Shown here: piece by piece, positions 26,929-35,694 of the stretch | Layout of the letters: each line of letters opens with the position of its first letter | Position numbering within the stretch: position 1 is the stretch's first letter | NCBI GenBank assembly: GCA_934718065.1 | Contig: CAKUZR010000013.1 | Location: 1 to 64,000, forward strand | DNA: 64,000 nucleotides | From: an uncultured Treponema sp. | GTDB lineage: Bacteria; Spirochaetota; Spirochaetia; Treponematales; Treponemataceae | Direction: 5' to 3' | Program-made: the position numbers and the translations under genes | The notes under the pieces: model-generated | Told to the model about the DNA's origin: nothing | The model's input: only the letters and a program-made list of their open reading frames with translations | Databases searched by the model: none

Positions 26929-27288
26929 TTACAAGAATTCCCGGGTTTTTGCGCGCTCCAGCGCCACATTTTTGTTTGTTCCGTCAGTCTGCCCCAAAGT
27001 AAGATTGTTCAGCCCGAAAATCCGTTTCTTTCCCCCGAAAGAGCAAAGCTGCACAGTTTTTGTTTCTCCCGGCTCAAAACGCACGCTCATTCCGCTTGGA
27101 ATATCCAGCCTGAATCCAAAAGCCGCTTCCCGGTTAAATTTCAGAAGCTTGTTCACTTCAAAAAAATGAAAGTGGCTCCCCACCTGAATGGGGCGGTCGC
27201 CAACATTCGCAACTTCCAAAGACAAAATTTTTCTGTCTTTGTTCAGTTCAATTTCCTTGTTGCAAGAAATAATTTCGCCAATTTCCAT
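26929..27288 (-). CDS. ureB: urease subunit beta UreB
   Basis: This is a structural subunit of the urease trimer. The 119-aa protein shows the family core NVGDRPIQVGSHFHFFEVNKLLKF followed by RLDIPSGMSVRFEPGETKTV. The length is slightly above the usual 101-110 because of the C-terminal tail after LGQTDG. It begins twelve bases after ureA and belongs to the same transcript. Confidence 0.96.
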   Translation of the reverse strand: MEIGEIISCNKEIELNKDRKILSLEVANVGDRPIQVGSHFHFFEVNKLLKFNREAAFGFRLDIPSGMSVRFEPGETKTVQLCSFGGKKRIFGLNNLTLGQTDGTNKNVALERAKTREFL

Positions 27289-27300
27289 TTGCAGCCTCTT

Positions 27301-27609
27301 TTAAATTTCTTTTATCGGATTATGGACCGTAACAAGTTTTGTTCCGTCCGGAAAAGTGCATTCAACCTGAACTTCGTGAACCATTCCGCAAATACCGTCC
27401 ATCACATCATCGGAAGTAAGAAGTTTCGCGCCTTCGCTCATAAGCTCTGTAACAGTTTTTCCAGCGCGCGCCGCTTCCATCAGTTCGTATGAAATATACG
27501 CCACCGACTCAACATAATTCAGCTTAAGCCCTTTGTCTTTTCTCTGATGAGCTAAAAATCCTGCGTAACTCAGAAGCAGCTTTTCGTTTTCCCTGGGAGT
27601 CAGTTTCAT
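27301..27609 (-). CDS. ureA: urease subunit gamma UreA
   Basis: This is the smallest urease subunit (102 aa, normal length). [27 protein letters not shown] is the family start, and [31 protein letters not shown] is the conserved C-terminal block. TTTGGAGG precedes the ATG. It heads ureABCEFGD; its promoter and leader hairpin lie at 27638-27707. Confidence 0.97.
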   Translation of the reverse strand: MKLTPRENEKLLLSYAGFLAHQRKDKGLKLNYVESVAYISYELMEAARAGKTVTELMSEGAKLLTSDDVMDGICGMVHEVQVECTFPDGTKLVTVHNPIKEI

Positions 27610-27637
27610 TTTGCTTTTACCTCCAAAAGTTAAAAAA

Positions 27638-27707
27638 AAAGACGAACCCCATAAAAGAGTTCGTCTTTGAACATCATTATTTTATGCAAAAGCACTTTTT
27701 TATTCAA
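27638..27707 (-). promoter_or_regulatory. ureA promoter and terminator-like leader hairpin
   Basis: On the minus strand TTGAAT (27707-27702) and TAAAAT (27684-27679) are 17 bases apart. The transcript should start near 27672 and form at once a perfect 10-bp stem, AAAGACGAAC (27668-27659) with GTTCGTCTTT (27647-27638), followed by a run of nine T. The ureA ribosome site comes just after. This is an intrinsic-terminator shape in the leader, like the one before urtA. Confidence 0.65.
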
Positions 27708-27725
27708 GTGAAAATTTTTATCCCC

Positions 27726-27937
27726 GAACGCCCGCAGAAATTTGAGTTTCTATAAATAAATTCAGAAAAATCGCTTACGGCGGATTTCAATTTGCTCCAG
27801 ACGGATTGGGCTCGCGCTTCGCTTGTAAAAAATCGGGTGCTCCGCACTTTAACTGGTTCAATCGCCCAAAGTCTTCACAAATTGCCCTCCGCCTGCGCTT
27901 TTATTTCTTTTTTTAACTCAAATTTCTGCGGGCGTTC
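27726..27937. mobile_element. MITE-like element, copy B, with 23-bp perfect terminal repeats
   Basis: GAACGCCCGCAGAAATTTGA and its three-base continuation at 27726-27748 are exactly inverted at 27915-27937. The interior matches copy A (GGCTCGCGCTTCGCTTGT, then CGGGTGCTCCGCACTTTAA and CTTCACAAATTG). There is no gene inside. The surrounding gap 27610-27997 holds only this element, the ureA leader and the tcdA promoter. Confidence 0.8.
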
Positions 27938-27962
27938 ATTCTTCAAAAGTAAAAATGAAAAA

Positions 27963-27998
27963 TTGAAAAGTTTCGGCGAATACGATAATATCATTTTA
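27963..27998 (+). promoter_or_regulatory. predicted leaderless promoter of tcdA
   Basis: TTGAAA at 27963-27968 and TAATAT at 27986-27991 are 17 bases apart, and the expected start falls on the A of the tcdA ATG (27998). No ribosome site is present. Confidence 0.45.
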
Positions 27999-28723
27999 TG
28001 GAAAATCAGTTTGAACGCATAGAACTTACGCTCGGCAGGGAAAATGTTCAGAAACTTCACAACGCTCGTGTTATCGTTTTCGGGCTTGGCGGAGTCGGCA
28101 GTTATGTTGTGGAAGCACTTGTCCGTTCTGGAATCGGCGCAATCGATATTGTTGACAACGACACGGTTGCTGTTTCAAATATAAACCGCCAGCTTTATGC
28201 GCTTCATTCAACTGTTGGCAGAAACAAAGTTGATGTTGCCGCGGAAAGAATTCTTGATATAAATCCGGACTGCAATGTTACAAAATTCAAGACGTTTTTT
28301 CTTCCGGAAACTTCCACGCAGTTTGATTTTTCAAAATATGACTACATTGTTGACTGCATTGACACGGTGAAAGGCAAGCTGGAAATCATCTCTCTTGCCA
28401 AAAAAGCCGGAAAACCTGTGATGACTTCCATGGGCGCAGGAAACAAGCTCGATCCCACAAAATTTCAGGTTGCAGACATTTCAAAAACTTCAGTTTGTCC
28501 GCTGGCGCGGGTAATAAGAAACGAACTGAAAAAACGCAGAATAAAAAACGTGAAATGTGTTTTCAGCACAGAAAAAATAATTCCGCCCAAGCTGGAAAAA
28601 ACTCCGCAGCCGCAAGGCGGAAAATTTCAGAAACAAACTCCCGGAAGCAACGCGTTCGTGCCGTCTGTGGCAGGACTTATAATTGCCTCCGAGATTGTAA
28701 AAGATTTGGTTTCGCTCGTTTAG
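27998..28723 (+). CDS. tcdA: tRNA threonylcarbamoyladenosine dehydratase (TcdA/CsdL), ThiF/E1-like
   Basis: The enzyme uses ATP to cyclise t6A37 in ANN-decoding tRNAs to ct6A. The 241-aa protein starts with RFERIELTLG-like sequence. It has the GLGGVGSYVVEAL nucleotide-binding motif, the E1-type DNDTVAVSNINRQ signature, and DYIVDCIDTVKGK with MGAGNKLDPTKFQVADI, all typical of TcdA/YgdL. The C-terminal section contains a basic KRRIKN segment. It stands alone between the urease leader and a convergent chemoreceptor gene. Confidence 0.9.
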   Translation: MENQFERIELTLGRENVQKLHNARVIVFGLGGVGSYVVEALVRSGIGAIDIVDNDTVAVSNINRQLYALHSTVGRNKVDVAAERILDINPDCNVTKFKTFFLPETSTQFDFSKYDYIVDCIDTVKGKLEIISLAKKAGKPVMTSMGAGNKLDPTKFQVADISKTSVCPLARVIRNELKKRRIKNVKCVFSTEKIIPPKLEKTPQPQGGKFQKQTPGSNAFVPSVAGLIIASEIVKDLVSLV

Positions 28724-28729
28724 CTGAGC

Positions 28730-30841
28730 TTAAACCTTGAACTTGTCAATCTGGCTTCCCATTTCAGAAATGCTGTTGTGAACTTTCTTCGAGATTTCTG
28801 TCAATGCAACGCCGGATTCATTTATTTTTGTAGCGCCAATGCTCATTTCTTCCATGCTTCCGCTCATAACTGAAGTTGAATCCTGAAGGTTCTTTACTTC
28901 CTCAAGAATCGCCTTGTTTCCTTCAGACATTTCGTGTGAAGCAACTCTTACTTCAGAAGTGCTGTCGTTCATTGAATGCAAAGCCTGGTTAATCTGGATT
29001 GAACCTTCATTCTGTTCTTCCATCGCGGCCTTAATCTGCCGAACAAGCTGGTCAGTTTCATCAATTCGCGTAGTAACGTCCTGGAACGCCTGTCGTGATT
29101 CTGTTGAAGCGGAAACAACGCTGTCAATAAGTCCGCTGATTGATTTAAGCTGCTCGCCGATAGTTTTTGACTGCTGGGATGAAGTTTCCGAAAGCTTTCT
29201 GATTTCGTCCGCAACAACGGAGAATCCTTTTCCCGCTTCGCCCGCATGAGCCGCCTCAATCGCTGCGTTCATAGCAAGAAGATTTGTCTGTTCCGCAATG
29301 TTCGCAATCGCTGCGTTCGCGTCAAGCAAAGTTTCGCTCTGGTTTTTAATGCGTTCAATCTGCTCGTTCACATTTGACTGAAGATTGTAGCCGGACTGCG
29401 CGCTTGTTGAAAGCTGGCTGAACGATTCCGCCATTTTATCCATTGAATGGTTTACTGTTGAAATATTTCCAATCATCTGCTCAACCGCTGCGCTCGCCTG
29501 GGTAACTCCTGAGCTTTGGGTTTCAATCATTTTTTCAAGAGATTCAATGTTTGAGGCAATTTCGTTTACAGCGCCGGCAGTTCCGCTAACAGAGCTGGAC
29601 TGATTTTTAATCTGGTTGTGAACAGATTCAATGTTCGCAAGAATTTCAGTGATTGCCGCACTTGTGTCTTCCGTTGTGGCAACAAGGCTTTCATCCGCAA
29701 ATTCAAGATTTCCCTTTGCTTCTTTCAAATCAGACATGATTTCGCGCATTTTTCCAATAAAGCCGTTGAATTCTTCAACAACCGCGCCGATTTCGTCGTT
29801 TGTCTTGATGTCAATTGTCTTTTTAAGGTCAGCGTCGCCAGTTGCGATTTCCTTTATTGCTTCACGCACTTTTTTAAGCGGCTTGATAATATAAGCGATT
29901 CCAACCGCCAGCACAATCAGAAGAATCACCGCCGCGCCGGAGAATGTGGCAAACATAACGTGGTTCAAGCCGGTTGCCGTCGCTACAAACTGTTTTCTTG
30001 GAATCATAACTCCAACGCTCCAGTCAGAAAGGTTGAGCGGCCTGTAGAAACAGATTGATTTTTCACCGGTGCTTGCGTCTGTAACAAGAGCTTCTCCGGA
30101 TTCATCCTTAATCATTTTCTGAACCAGTTCCCGCACGCCGTTTTCCGCGCTTTCAGGAGAGTTAAGAAGATCTTTTTTTACAAAAGCCTTGTTTTTATGG
30201 GCAATTACAACGCCGTCAGCGTCGAGCGCAAAAGCGTATCCGTTTTCTCCTACGGAAATCTGCGAAATTTCAGTCTGAATCTTATCAATTCCGAGCATTG
30301 CAACAAAAACGCCCTTGTTTGTTCCGTCTGAATCTTTTACAGGAACCGCAATATGGAAAACCGTAGAGCCTGTGCTTTTTCCCTGAACCGGATTGTCAAT
30401 CGCAACGTCTTTGCGGCCTGAAACAACATCCTGAAAATACTGTCTGTTTCTTACATCAGCTGTTCCGCCGTTTGAAGTCCACATATTTCCGTTCAAATCT
30501 GTGATTGCCGCGTAAGAAAACGCTCTGTTTATTTCCTGCTTGTTTAGAACAATTTCCTCCGCAATTTCGGAAATGTCTTTTTCCTTGAACGACTCGGAAT
30601 TCGCGATTGATTTCGCTGTGTTTATATTTCCGTCAAGCCAAGTGTCAAAAAACACCTGAACTGAGTTTGTGACATTGTTTCCGTATTCATTATAAAGAGC
30701 GTTGACATCTTTACTTATAAAATTTGAATCAATTATGCCTTGAGTTACAAAAATTGCACCAAGAATAACAATTGCAAATGCACCAAATTTCAATGCAATA
30801 GAACTTTTCACTGTTTTGCTTTTCATATTTTTTAGCTCCAT
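28730..30841 (-). CDS. methyl-accepting chemotaxis protein with periplasmic Cache domain
   Basis: The 703-aa chemoreceptor has a first membrane span at about residues 13-35, a periplasmic Cache-type sensor domain (FSYAAITDLNGNMWTSNGG, VFHIAVPVKDSDGT, GYAFALDADGVVIAHK) and a second span near 300-325. A HAMP domain and a long cytoplasmic signalling coiled coil follow. The hairpin tip [31 protein letters not shown] is intact. There is no CheB/CheR tail pentapeptide. It is divergent from a second receptor 180 bases away, with which it shares the C-terminal two thirds. The ligand is unknown. Confidence 0.95.
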   Translation of the reverse strand: MELKNMKSKTVKSSIALKFGAFAIVILGAIFVTQGIIDSNFISKDVNALYNEYGNNVTNSVQVFFDTWLDGNINTAKSIANSESFKEKDISEIAEEIVLNKQEINRAFSYAAITDLNGNMWTSNGGTADVRNRQYFQDVVSGRKDVAIDNPVQGKSTGSTVFHIAVPVKDSDGTNKGVFVAMLGIDKIQTEISQISVGENGYAFALDADGVVIAHKNKAFVKKDLLNSPESAENGVRELVQKMIKDESGEALVTDASTGEKSICFYRPLNLSDWSVGVMIPRKQFVATATGLNHVMFATFSGAAVILLIVLAVGIAYIIKPLKKVREAIKEIATGDADLKKTIDIKTNDEIGAVVEEFNGFIGKMREIMSDLKEAKGNLEFADESLVATTEDTSAAITEILANIESVHNQIKNQSSSVSGTAGAVNEIASNIESLEKMIETQSSGVTQASAAVEQMIGNISTVNHSMDKMAESFSQLSTSAQSGYNLQSNVNEQIERIKNQSETLLDANAAIANIAEQTNLLAMNAAIEAAHAGEAGKGFSVVADEIRKLSETSSQQSKTIGEQLKSISGLIDSVVSASTESRQAFQDVTTRIDETDQLVRQIKAAMEEQNEGSIQINQALHSMNDSTSEVRVASHEMSEGNKAILEEVKNLQDSTSVMSGSMEEMSIGATKINESGVALTEISKKVHNSISEMGSQIDKFKV

Positions 30842-31022
30842 TGCCTTTAATTATAACATTTTTTTTAACACTGACAATATTTTTTTATCAGCATTTTGCA
30901 GTTTCTTTCAATTTATATGGCGTTAAAAAGGTGAGTTTTTGTAATTTTTTTTAAAAACGCTTGCAAATTTAAAAAACAGGAATAAACTTTACAATGATTT
31001 AACAAGAATCAGGGGTTACATT

Positions 31023-33098
31023 TTGAAAAATCAACATTCGATTGCGCGTAAAATGCAATTATTGGTCGCTGCCGCTGTTATTGTCAGCTGCGTTGCTGTT
31101 ACAGTTATTTCAATTAATTTGTTTTCAGGCAGTTTTTCAACATGGATAAAAGGAAATCTAGAGACTGCCTCGAACGGAGCGATTTCCACATTGAAAGAAT
31201 GGGAAACGAGCCTTGAAAGTTCCGCAAGAATTTTTTCAACACGTTCAGATTTGCAGCAGGCGCTTGACTCCGGCAATCTTATCGAGCTGAGCAGAGTTGT
31301 TGACCCGCAGGTTCGCGACCTTGATGCTGACTGCATTTTTATTACGGACAAAAGCGGAAAAGTTGTCTACAGCTCTGAAAGTTCTTCCTACAATAAAAAT
31401 CTAAGCTCAATTCCGTGCGTCCGTTCTGCCCTTGGCGGAAAAAAAGGCCTTGCAATCCAGGAATTTGATTCAGTTCCTTATGGAATTTTTGTTTCAGAGC
31501 CGGTTTATAAAAATATGGGCACGATTGGAACTGTAACGCTTGGATTCGATCTTTCAAGAGATGATTTTATTTCCGCGGTTCAAGGAAATTACGATGTTGA
31601 ATGTACATTCTTCCGGGGAAAAACCAGAGTTTCCACAACGCTTAAGACTTCAGACGGAAAAACTCTTGTTGGAACAGACCTTGAAAATCAGAAAATAATC
31701 GAAGCTGTCTTTAAAGACGGCGAGACATTCCACGGCGAAAACACGATTGACGGACATTCTTACCAGAGCATTTACATTCCAATTTCTTCAGACGGAAAAA
31801 AGACGGGAATGCTTTTTATTGCGAAGAACAAGAATATTGTTATGCAGACATCAAACAAAATTATGCTCACAACAGTTCCTTTCGTTGTTCTGATAGTTGT
31901 GATTGCGCTGATTGTTGCGAATATCGTTGTAAAGAAGATTATGAAGCCTATGCTTTCCGTGCGCGAGTCTTTTGCGGATATTGCGCAGGGACATGCCGAT
32001 CTTACAAAGCGTATTCCGCTGCAGCACCACGACGAAGTAGGCGATGTTGTTGAAGGTTTCAACGTGTTCATCCAGAAGCTGCACACAATTATTTCCACGG
32101 TCAAGGATTCCAACTCGGAGCTTAAGTCTGACGGCGACGAGCTTTCTTTGAGCACAGAAAATACGGCTAGCTCAATCACCGAAATTATCGCGAACATAAA
32201 CAGCATCCACCAGCAGATAACTCACCAGGCGGAAAGCGTGAACCAGACAGCCGGCGCGGTGAACCAGATTTCTTCAAATATTGAATCGCTCGACCACATG
32301 ATTGAAAACCAGAGCGCGGGCGTAACGCAGGCTTCAGCGGCGGTTGAAGAAATGATTGGAAATATTTCATCCGTAAATGCGTCAATTGAAAAAATGGCGG
32401 ATTCTTTCAATGAACTGCACCAGAACGCGGAAAACGGAATTTCAAAGCAGCAGAATGTGAATGTGCGTATTGAGCAAATCCAGGAGCAGTCGCAGATGCT
32501 TCACGAGGCGAATGTCGCGATTTCAAATATTGCCTCGCAGACAAATCTTCTTGCGATGAACGCGGCGATTGAGGCGGCTCATGCAGGCGAGGCGGGCAAA
32601 GGATTTTCTGTTGTTGCGGACGAAATCAGAAAACTTTCAGAAACTTCTTCCGAGCAGTCAAAGACAATCGGCGAGCAGCTGAAAAACATCGGAACTTCAA
32701 TTGCGGAAGTTGTAAACGCTTCGGAGGAAACAACAACCGCATTCACAACGGTTACCCAGAAAATCCAGGAAACTGACATTCTTGTGAACCAGATAAAAGC
32801 CGCCATGGAAGAGCAGACAGAAGGCTCCAAGCAAATCAGCGAGGCTCTCCATTCAATGAACGACAGCACTTCTGAAGTAAGAGTCGCTTCGCACGAAATG
32901 TCGCAGGGCAGCGAGCTTATTCTTAAGGAAATCCACGAGCTTCAGAATTTCAGCGTGGCAATGAACCAGAGCATGGAAGAAATGTCAATCGGCGCAAAAA
33001 AGATTGACGAAACCGGCGCGCTACTTGGAAATATTTCCGGAAAAGTTAAAAATTCAATCGGAAAAATAAGTTCCCAGATTGACCAGTTCAAAGTTTAA
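31023..33098 (+). CDS. methyl-accepting chemotaxis protein with periplasmic Cache domain
   Basis: This 691-aa receptor is a paralogue of the divergent one. Its layout is a membrane span at residues 10-32, a single-Cache-like periplasmic domain ([38 protein letters not shown]), a second span near 275-300, HAMP, then the signalling domain with the [21 protein letters not shown] tip. The TTG at 31023 after CAGGGGT is the likely start. The sensor half is quite unlike the neighbour's while the signalling half is nearly shared, indicating domain swapping or gene conversion. A transporter for polar amino acids follows. Confidence 0.94.
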   Translation: MKNQHSIARKMQLLVAAAVIVSCVAVTVISINLFSGSFSTWIKGNLETASNGAISTLKEWETSLESSARIFSTRSDLQQALDSGNLIELSRVVDPQVRDLDADCIFITDKSGKVVYSSESSSYNKNLSSIPCVRSALGGKKGLAIQEFDSVPYGIFVSEPVYKNMGTIGTVTLGFDLSRDDFISAVQGNYDVECTFFRGKTRVSTTLKTSDGKTLVGTDLENQKIIEAVFKDGETFHGENTIDGHSYQSIYIPISSDGKKTGMLFIAKNKNIVMQTSNKIMLTTVPFVVLIVVIALIVANIVVKKIMKPMLSVRESFADIAQGHADLTKRIPLQHHDEVGDVVEGFNVFIQKLHTIISTVKDSNSELKSDGDELSLSTENTASSITEIIANINSIHQQITHQAESVNQTAGAVNQISSNIESLDHMIENQSAGVTQASAAVEEMIGNISSVNASIEKMADSFNELHQNAENGISKQQNVNVRIEQIQEQSQMLHEANVAISNIASQTNLLAMNAAIEAAHAGEAGKGFSVVADEIRKLSETSSEQSKTIGEQLKNIGTSIAEVVNASEETTTAFTTVTQKIQETDILVNQIKAAMEEQTEGSKQISEALHSMNDSTSEVRVASHEMSQGSELILKEIHELQNFSVAMNQSMEEMSIGAKKIDETGALLGNISGKVKNSIGKISSQIDQFKV

Positions 33099-33119
33099 TG
33101 GCAAAAACCTTATAAAATA

Positions 33120-33204
33120 TTGCCCTTAACAACATTTTCTTCTATAATAATTATGTTTTGACAAAGACGTTTGCCCATCTGCAGGCGCTTTGTCAATTTT
33201 TTTT
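33120..33204 (+). promoter_or_regulatory. promoter and terminator-like leader of the polar amino-acid ABC operon
   Basis: TTGCCC (33120-33125) and TATAAT (33143-33148) are 17 bases apart, giving a start near 33155. The RNA then forms TTGACAAAG (33158-33166) paired with CTTTGTCAA (33188-33196), followed by eight T before the ribosome site TTGGAGG. Like the ureA and urtA leaders it carries AGACG in the 5' arm region. Confidence 0.6.
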
Positions 33205-33223
33205 ACTCGTTGGAGGCTTTACC

Positions 33224-34027
33224 ATGAAAAAATTGGTTTCTTTGATAAGCGCAGGTCTTTTGGTTTTTGCGCTTTTTGGATGTTCAAAAAAAGTTGAAAA
33301 AGGTGAATTCACAGTTGAAAAGGGCAAATTTTCTGTCGGAATGGAAATCGGCTATCCGCCAATGGAATATTACGCGGAAGACGGAAAAACTCCTGCCGGA
33401 TTCGATGTCGAGCTTTCAAAAGAGCTTGCAAAACGCATGGGACTTGAAGTTGTGCTCGTTGACACCGCCTGGGACGGAATTTTTGCCGGATTGAACACTA
33501 ACCGCTATGACGCAGTAATTTCTGCCGCCACAATCACAGACGAAAGAAAAGCGGCTTTTGATTTTTCTCAGCCGTATGTTGGAAACGGACAGGCAATCAT
33601 TTTGCGCAAGGATTCGCCGCTCACAATCACAAAATTCTCTGACTTGGCTGGGCTGAAGGTTGGCTACCAGGCTGAAACAACTTCTGATTTCTACACAAAG
33701 AAACATTCAGCGGCTCAGGGATTCACATACATTGAAAACGGCTACGACAAAGTTATGAACGCATATGACGACCTTCGCCTTAAAAGAATTGACGCGGTTG
33801 TAAGCGATAATCTTGTTGCGGTTGATTATCTAGCTCCGGCTGACACAGTATTCAAATCAGTTTGGCTCAGTGATCCAGATGAATTTTTCGGTGTTTGCGT
33901 AAAAAAAGGAAATTCTGCGCTTCTTGAAAAAGTCAACGCCGCTATCACAGAAATGAAAAATGACGGCACAATGAAATCTCTGTATGAAAAAATCTTCGGA
34001 CAGGATTTGTCTGATACAATAAAATAG
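33224..34027 (+). CDS. amino-acid ABC transporter substrate-binding lipoprotein
   Basis: The 267-aa family-3 solute-binding protein has a lipoprotein signal ending ALFGC (Cys20). The mature part has IGYPPMEYY, GFDVELSKELAKRMG, WDGIFAGLNTNRYDAVISA and DFSQPYVGNGQAI, which are classical for polar amino-acid receptors. ATG 33224 follows TTGGAGGCTTT; in-frame codons upstream lie within the leader hairpin and are not coding. With the following permease and ATPase it forms an importer. The substrate (for example cystine, glutamine or histidine) cannot be decided. Confidence 0.93.
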   Translation: MKKLVSLISAGLLVFALFGCSKKVEKGEFTVEKGKFSVGMEIGYPPMEYYAEDGKTPAGFDVELSKELAKRMGLEVVLVDTAWDGIFAGLNTNRYDAVISAATITDERKAAFDFSQPYVGNGQAIILRKDSPLTITKFSDLAGLKVGYQAETTSDFYTKKHSAAQGFTYIENGYDKVMNAYDDLRLKRIDAVVSDNLVAVDYLAPADTVFKSVWLSDPDEFFGVCVKKGNSALLEKVNAAITEMKNDGTMKSLYEKIFGQDLSDTIK

Positions 34028-34046
34028 CTGGAAAAGGGTCTGCCGT

Positions 34047-34703
34047 ATGAATACATTGCAAAAAATTCTTAGTTGGATTCCGCAGCTTTTGTCGGGCGCG
34101 CGGATTACGATTTCTCTTACATTGGTTTCTGTACTTGCAGGCCTTTTTTTAGGAATAATTCTTGCGCTTGGCTCAATGTCAAAAAATAAAGTTGTTCGCG
34201 CATTGAGCAAAGCGTATGTTTTCTTTTTCCGCGGAACTCCGCTTCTTATGCAGCTTTACTTTGTTTACTACGGACTCCCGGAAATAAATGAAATGCTCAC
34301 CATCAACAACAAATTTCTTGCGGCGTTCATTGCGTTCTCTCTGAACAGCGGCGCGTACTGCAGCGAAATTTTCCGTTCGGCAATCCAGTCAATCGACAAA
34401 GGCCAGATGGAAGCCGGCAAAGTTTTGGGATTGAGCTATTTCCAGACAATGCGCCTTATAATAATTCCCCAGTCAATAAGAAGGCTTGTTCCTCCGGTTG
34501 GAAACGAATTTATTATGATGCTGAAAGACGCTTCACTTGTTTCAATTATTGCGCTCGCTGATATTACAAAAGTTACAAGAAGCATTCAGTCTTCAACTGC
34601 ATCTTCGCTTGTTTATATTCCGGCAATGATTCTTTATCTTATTATCACTGCGGTGTTCACTTTGCTGTTCCACTGCCTTGAAAAGAAAAACACTTACGAG
34701 TAA
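34047..34703 (+). CDS. amino-acid ABC transporter permease (HisMQ family)
   Basis: The 218-aa permease has five predicted spans. [17 protein letters not shown] is a typical N-terminal segment, and the cytoplasmic EAA loop reads [30 protein letters not shown]. It starts 19 bases after the receptor gene behind AAAAGGG, and its stop overlaps the upstream in-frame ATG of the ATPase gene (TAATG). Confidence 0.94.
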   Translation: MNTLQKILSWIPQLLSGARITISLTLVSVLAGLFLGIILALGSMSKNKVVRALSKAYVFFFRGTPLLMQLYFVYYGLPEINEMLTINNKFLAAFIAFSLNSGAYCSEIFRSAIQSIDKGQMEAGKVLGLSYFQTMRLIIIPQSIRRLVPPVGNEFIMMLKDASLVSIIALADITKVTRSIQSSTASSLVYIPAMILYLIITAVFTLLFHCLEKKNTYE

Positions 34704-34717
34704 TGGAGAATGCGGAT

Positions 34718-35476
34718 ATGGACATGATTAGAGCGGAAAATATTAAAGTTTCATTTGGAAAGCTGGATGTTCTGAAAGGCGTGAGCCTGGCGGTTAAGCC
34801 AAAGGAAGTTGTCTGCATTATCGGGCCGAGCGGCGCAGGAAAATCAACGTTTTTAAGGGCGCTGAATCATCTTGAGCATATCAACAACGGTTCAATTTAT
34901 ATTGAAGACAGACTTTTGACTCAGTATCAGGACGGCGTAAGAAAACTGAAAATTTCTTCAAAGGAACGCCGGGACATTCTTCTTGAAGTTGGAATGGTTT
35001 TTCAGCGTTTCAATCTTTTCCCGCACAAAACCGCGCTGGAAAACACAATGATTGCGCCGATGCACGTTCTGGGAAAATCAAAGGAAGAGGCTAGGGAGAA
35101 GGGAATAGAGCTCCTGAACCGTGTAGGGCTCGGCGACAAACTTGACGCATATCCAGGAAATCTTTCGGGCGGCCAGCAGCAGCGGGTTGCGATTGCACGC
35201 GCGCTTGCCATGGAGCCAAAAACAATCCTGTTTGATGAACCGACTTCCGCTCTTGACCCTGAGCTTGTAGGCGAAGTCCTTGCCGTAATGAAGCAGCTTG
35301 CAAACGACGGAATGACGATGGTTGTTGTGACCCACGAAATGGGATTCGCAAGAGAAGTTGCGGACCGCGTAATTTTTATGGAAGACGGAAAAATCGGTGC
35401 GGAAGGCACTCCTGAGCAGATTTTTGTAAATCCACAGAACGAACGCCTTCAGCAGTTCTTAAAGGCTGTGCTTTAA
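34718..35476 (+). CDS. amino-acid ABC transporter ATP-binding protein
   Basis: The 252-aa ATPase (GlnQ/HisP type) shows Walker [10 protein letters not shown], the Q-loop [13 protein letters not shown], signature [12 protein letters not shown] and Walker [20 protein letters not shown] 34718 is preferred because GGAG lies nine bases upstream; the in-frame ATG at 34703, overlapping the permease stop, is an alternative. It completes the three-gene importer. Confidence 0.94.
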   Translation: MDMIRAENIKVSFGKLDVLKGVSLAVKPKEVVCIIGPSGAGKSTFLRALNHLEHINNGSIYIEDRLLTQYQDGVRKLKISSKERRDILLEVGMVFQRFNLFPHKTALENTMIAPMHVLGKSKEEAREKGIELLNRVGLGDKLDAYPGNLSGGQQQRVAIARALAMEPKTILFDEPTSALDPELVGEVLAVMKQLANDGMTMVVVTHEMGFAREVADRVIFMEDGKIGAEGTPEQIFVNPQNERLQQFLKAVL

Positions 35477-35484
35477 GCTTAAAA

Positions 35485-35694
35485 TTATTTTACAAAAGTG
35501 TAGCCGGCATCTGAAATTGCTTTTTCAAATTCAGATTCTGGAACATCTTTTGAAAGTTTCACTAAAACTTGTTTTTTCTCATGGTCAGCGGTTGCTTCCT
35601 GAACTCCGTCGATTTTTTCTAGCGCTTCTTTTACGTGTTTTTCGCAATGCTGGCACATCATTCCTTCAACTTTCAGTATTTTTTCTGTAGACAT
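35485..35694 (-). CDS. possible internally initiated CopZ-like copper chaperone
   Basis: Inside copA and in the same frame, AGGAGG (35704-35699) precedes ATG 35694 by four bases. Translation from here would give a 69-aa protein, MSTEKILKVEGMMCQHCEKH and onward, with CxxC at residues 14 and 17, the size and shape of a stand-alone CopZ. Whether ribosomes start here is inference; alternatively it marks a recent fusion of copA and copZ after loss of a stop codon. Confidence 0.5.
   Translation of the reverse strand: MSTEKILKVEGMMCQHCEKHVKEALEKIDGVQEATADHEKKQVLVKLSKDVPESEFEKAISDAGYTFVK

Noticed and set aside
27726..27937. Terminator of tcdA or ureA
   Set aside because: It lies upstream of both genes and is 212 bp with matching copies elsewhere, so it is a repeat element rather than a terminator.
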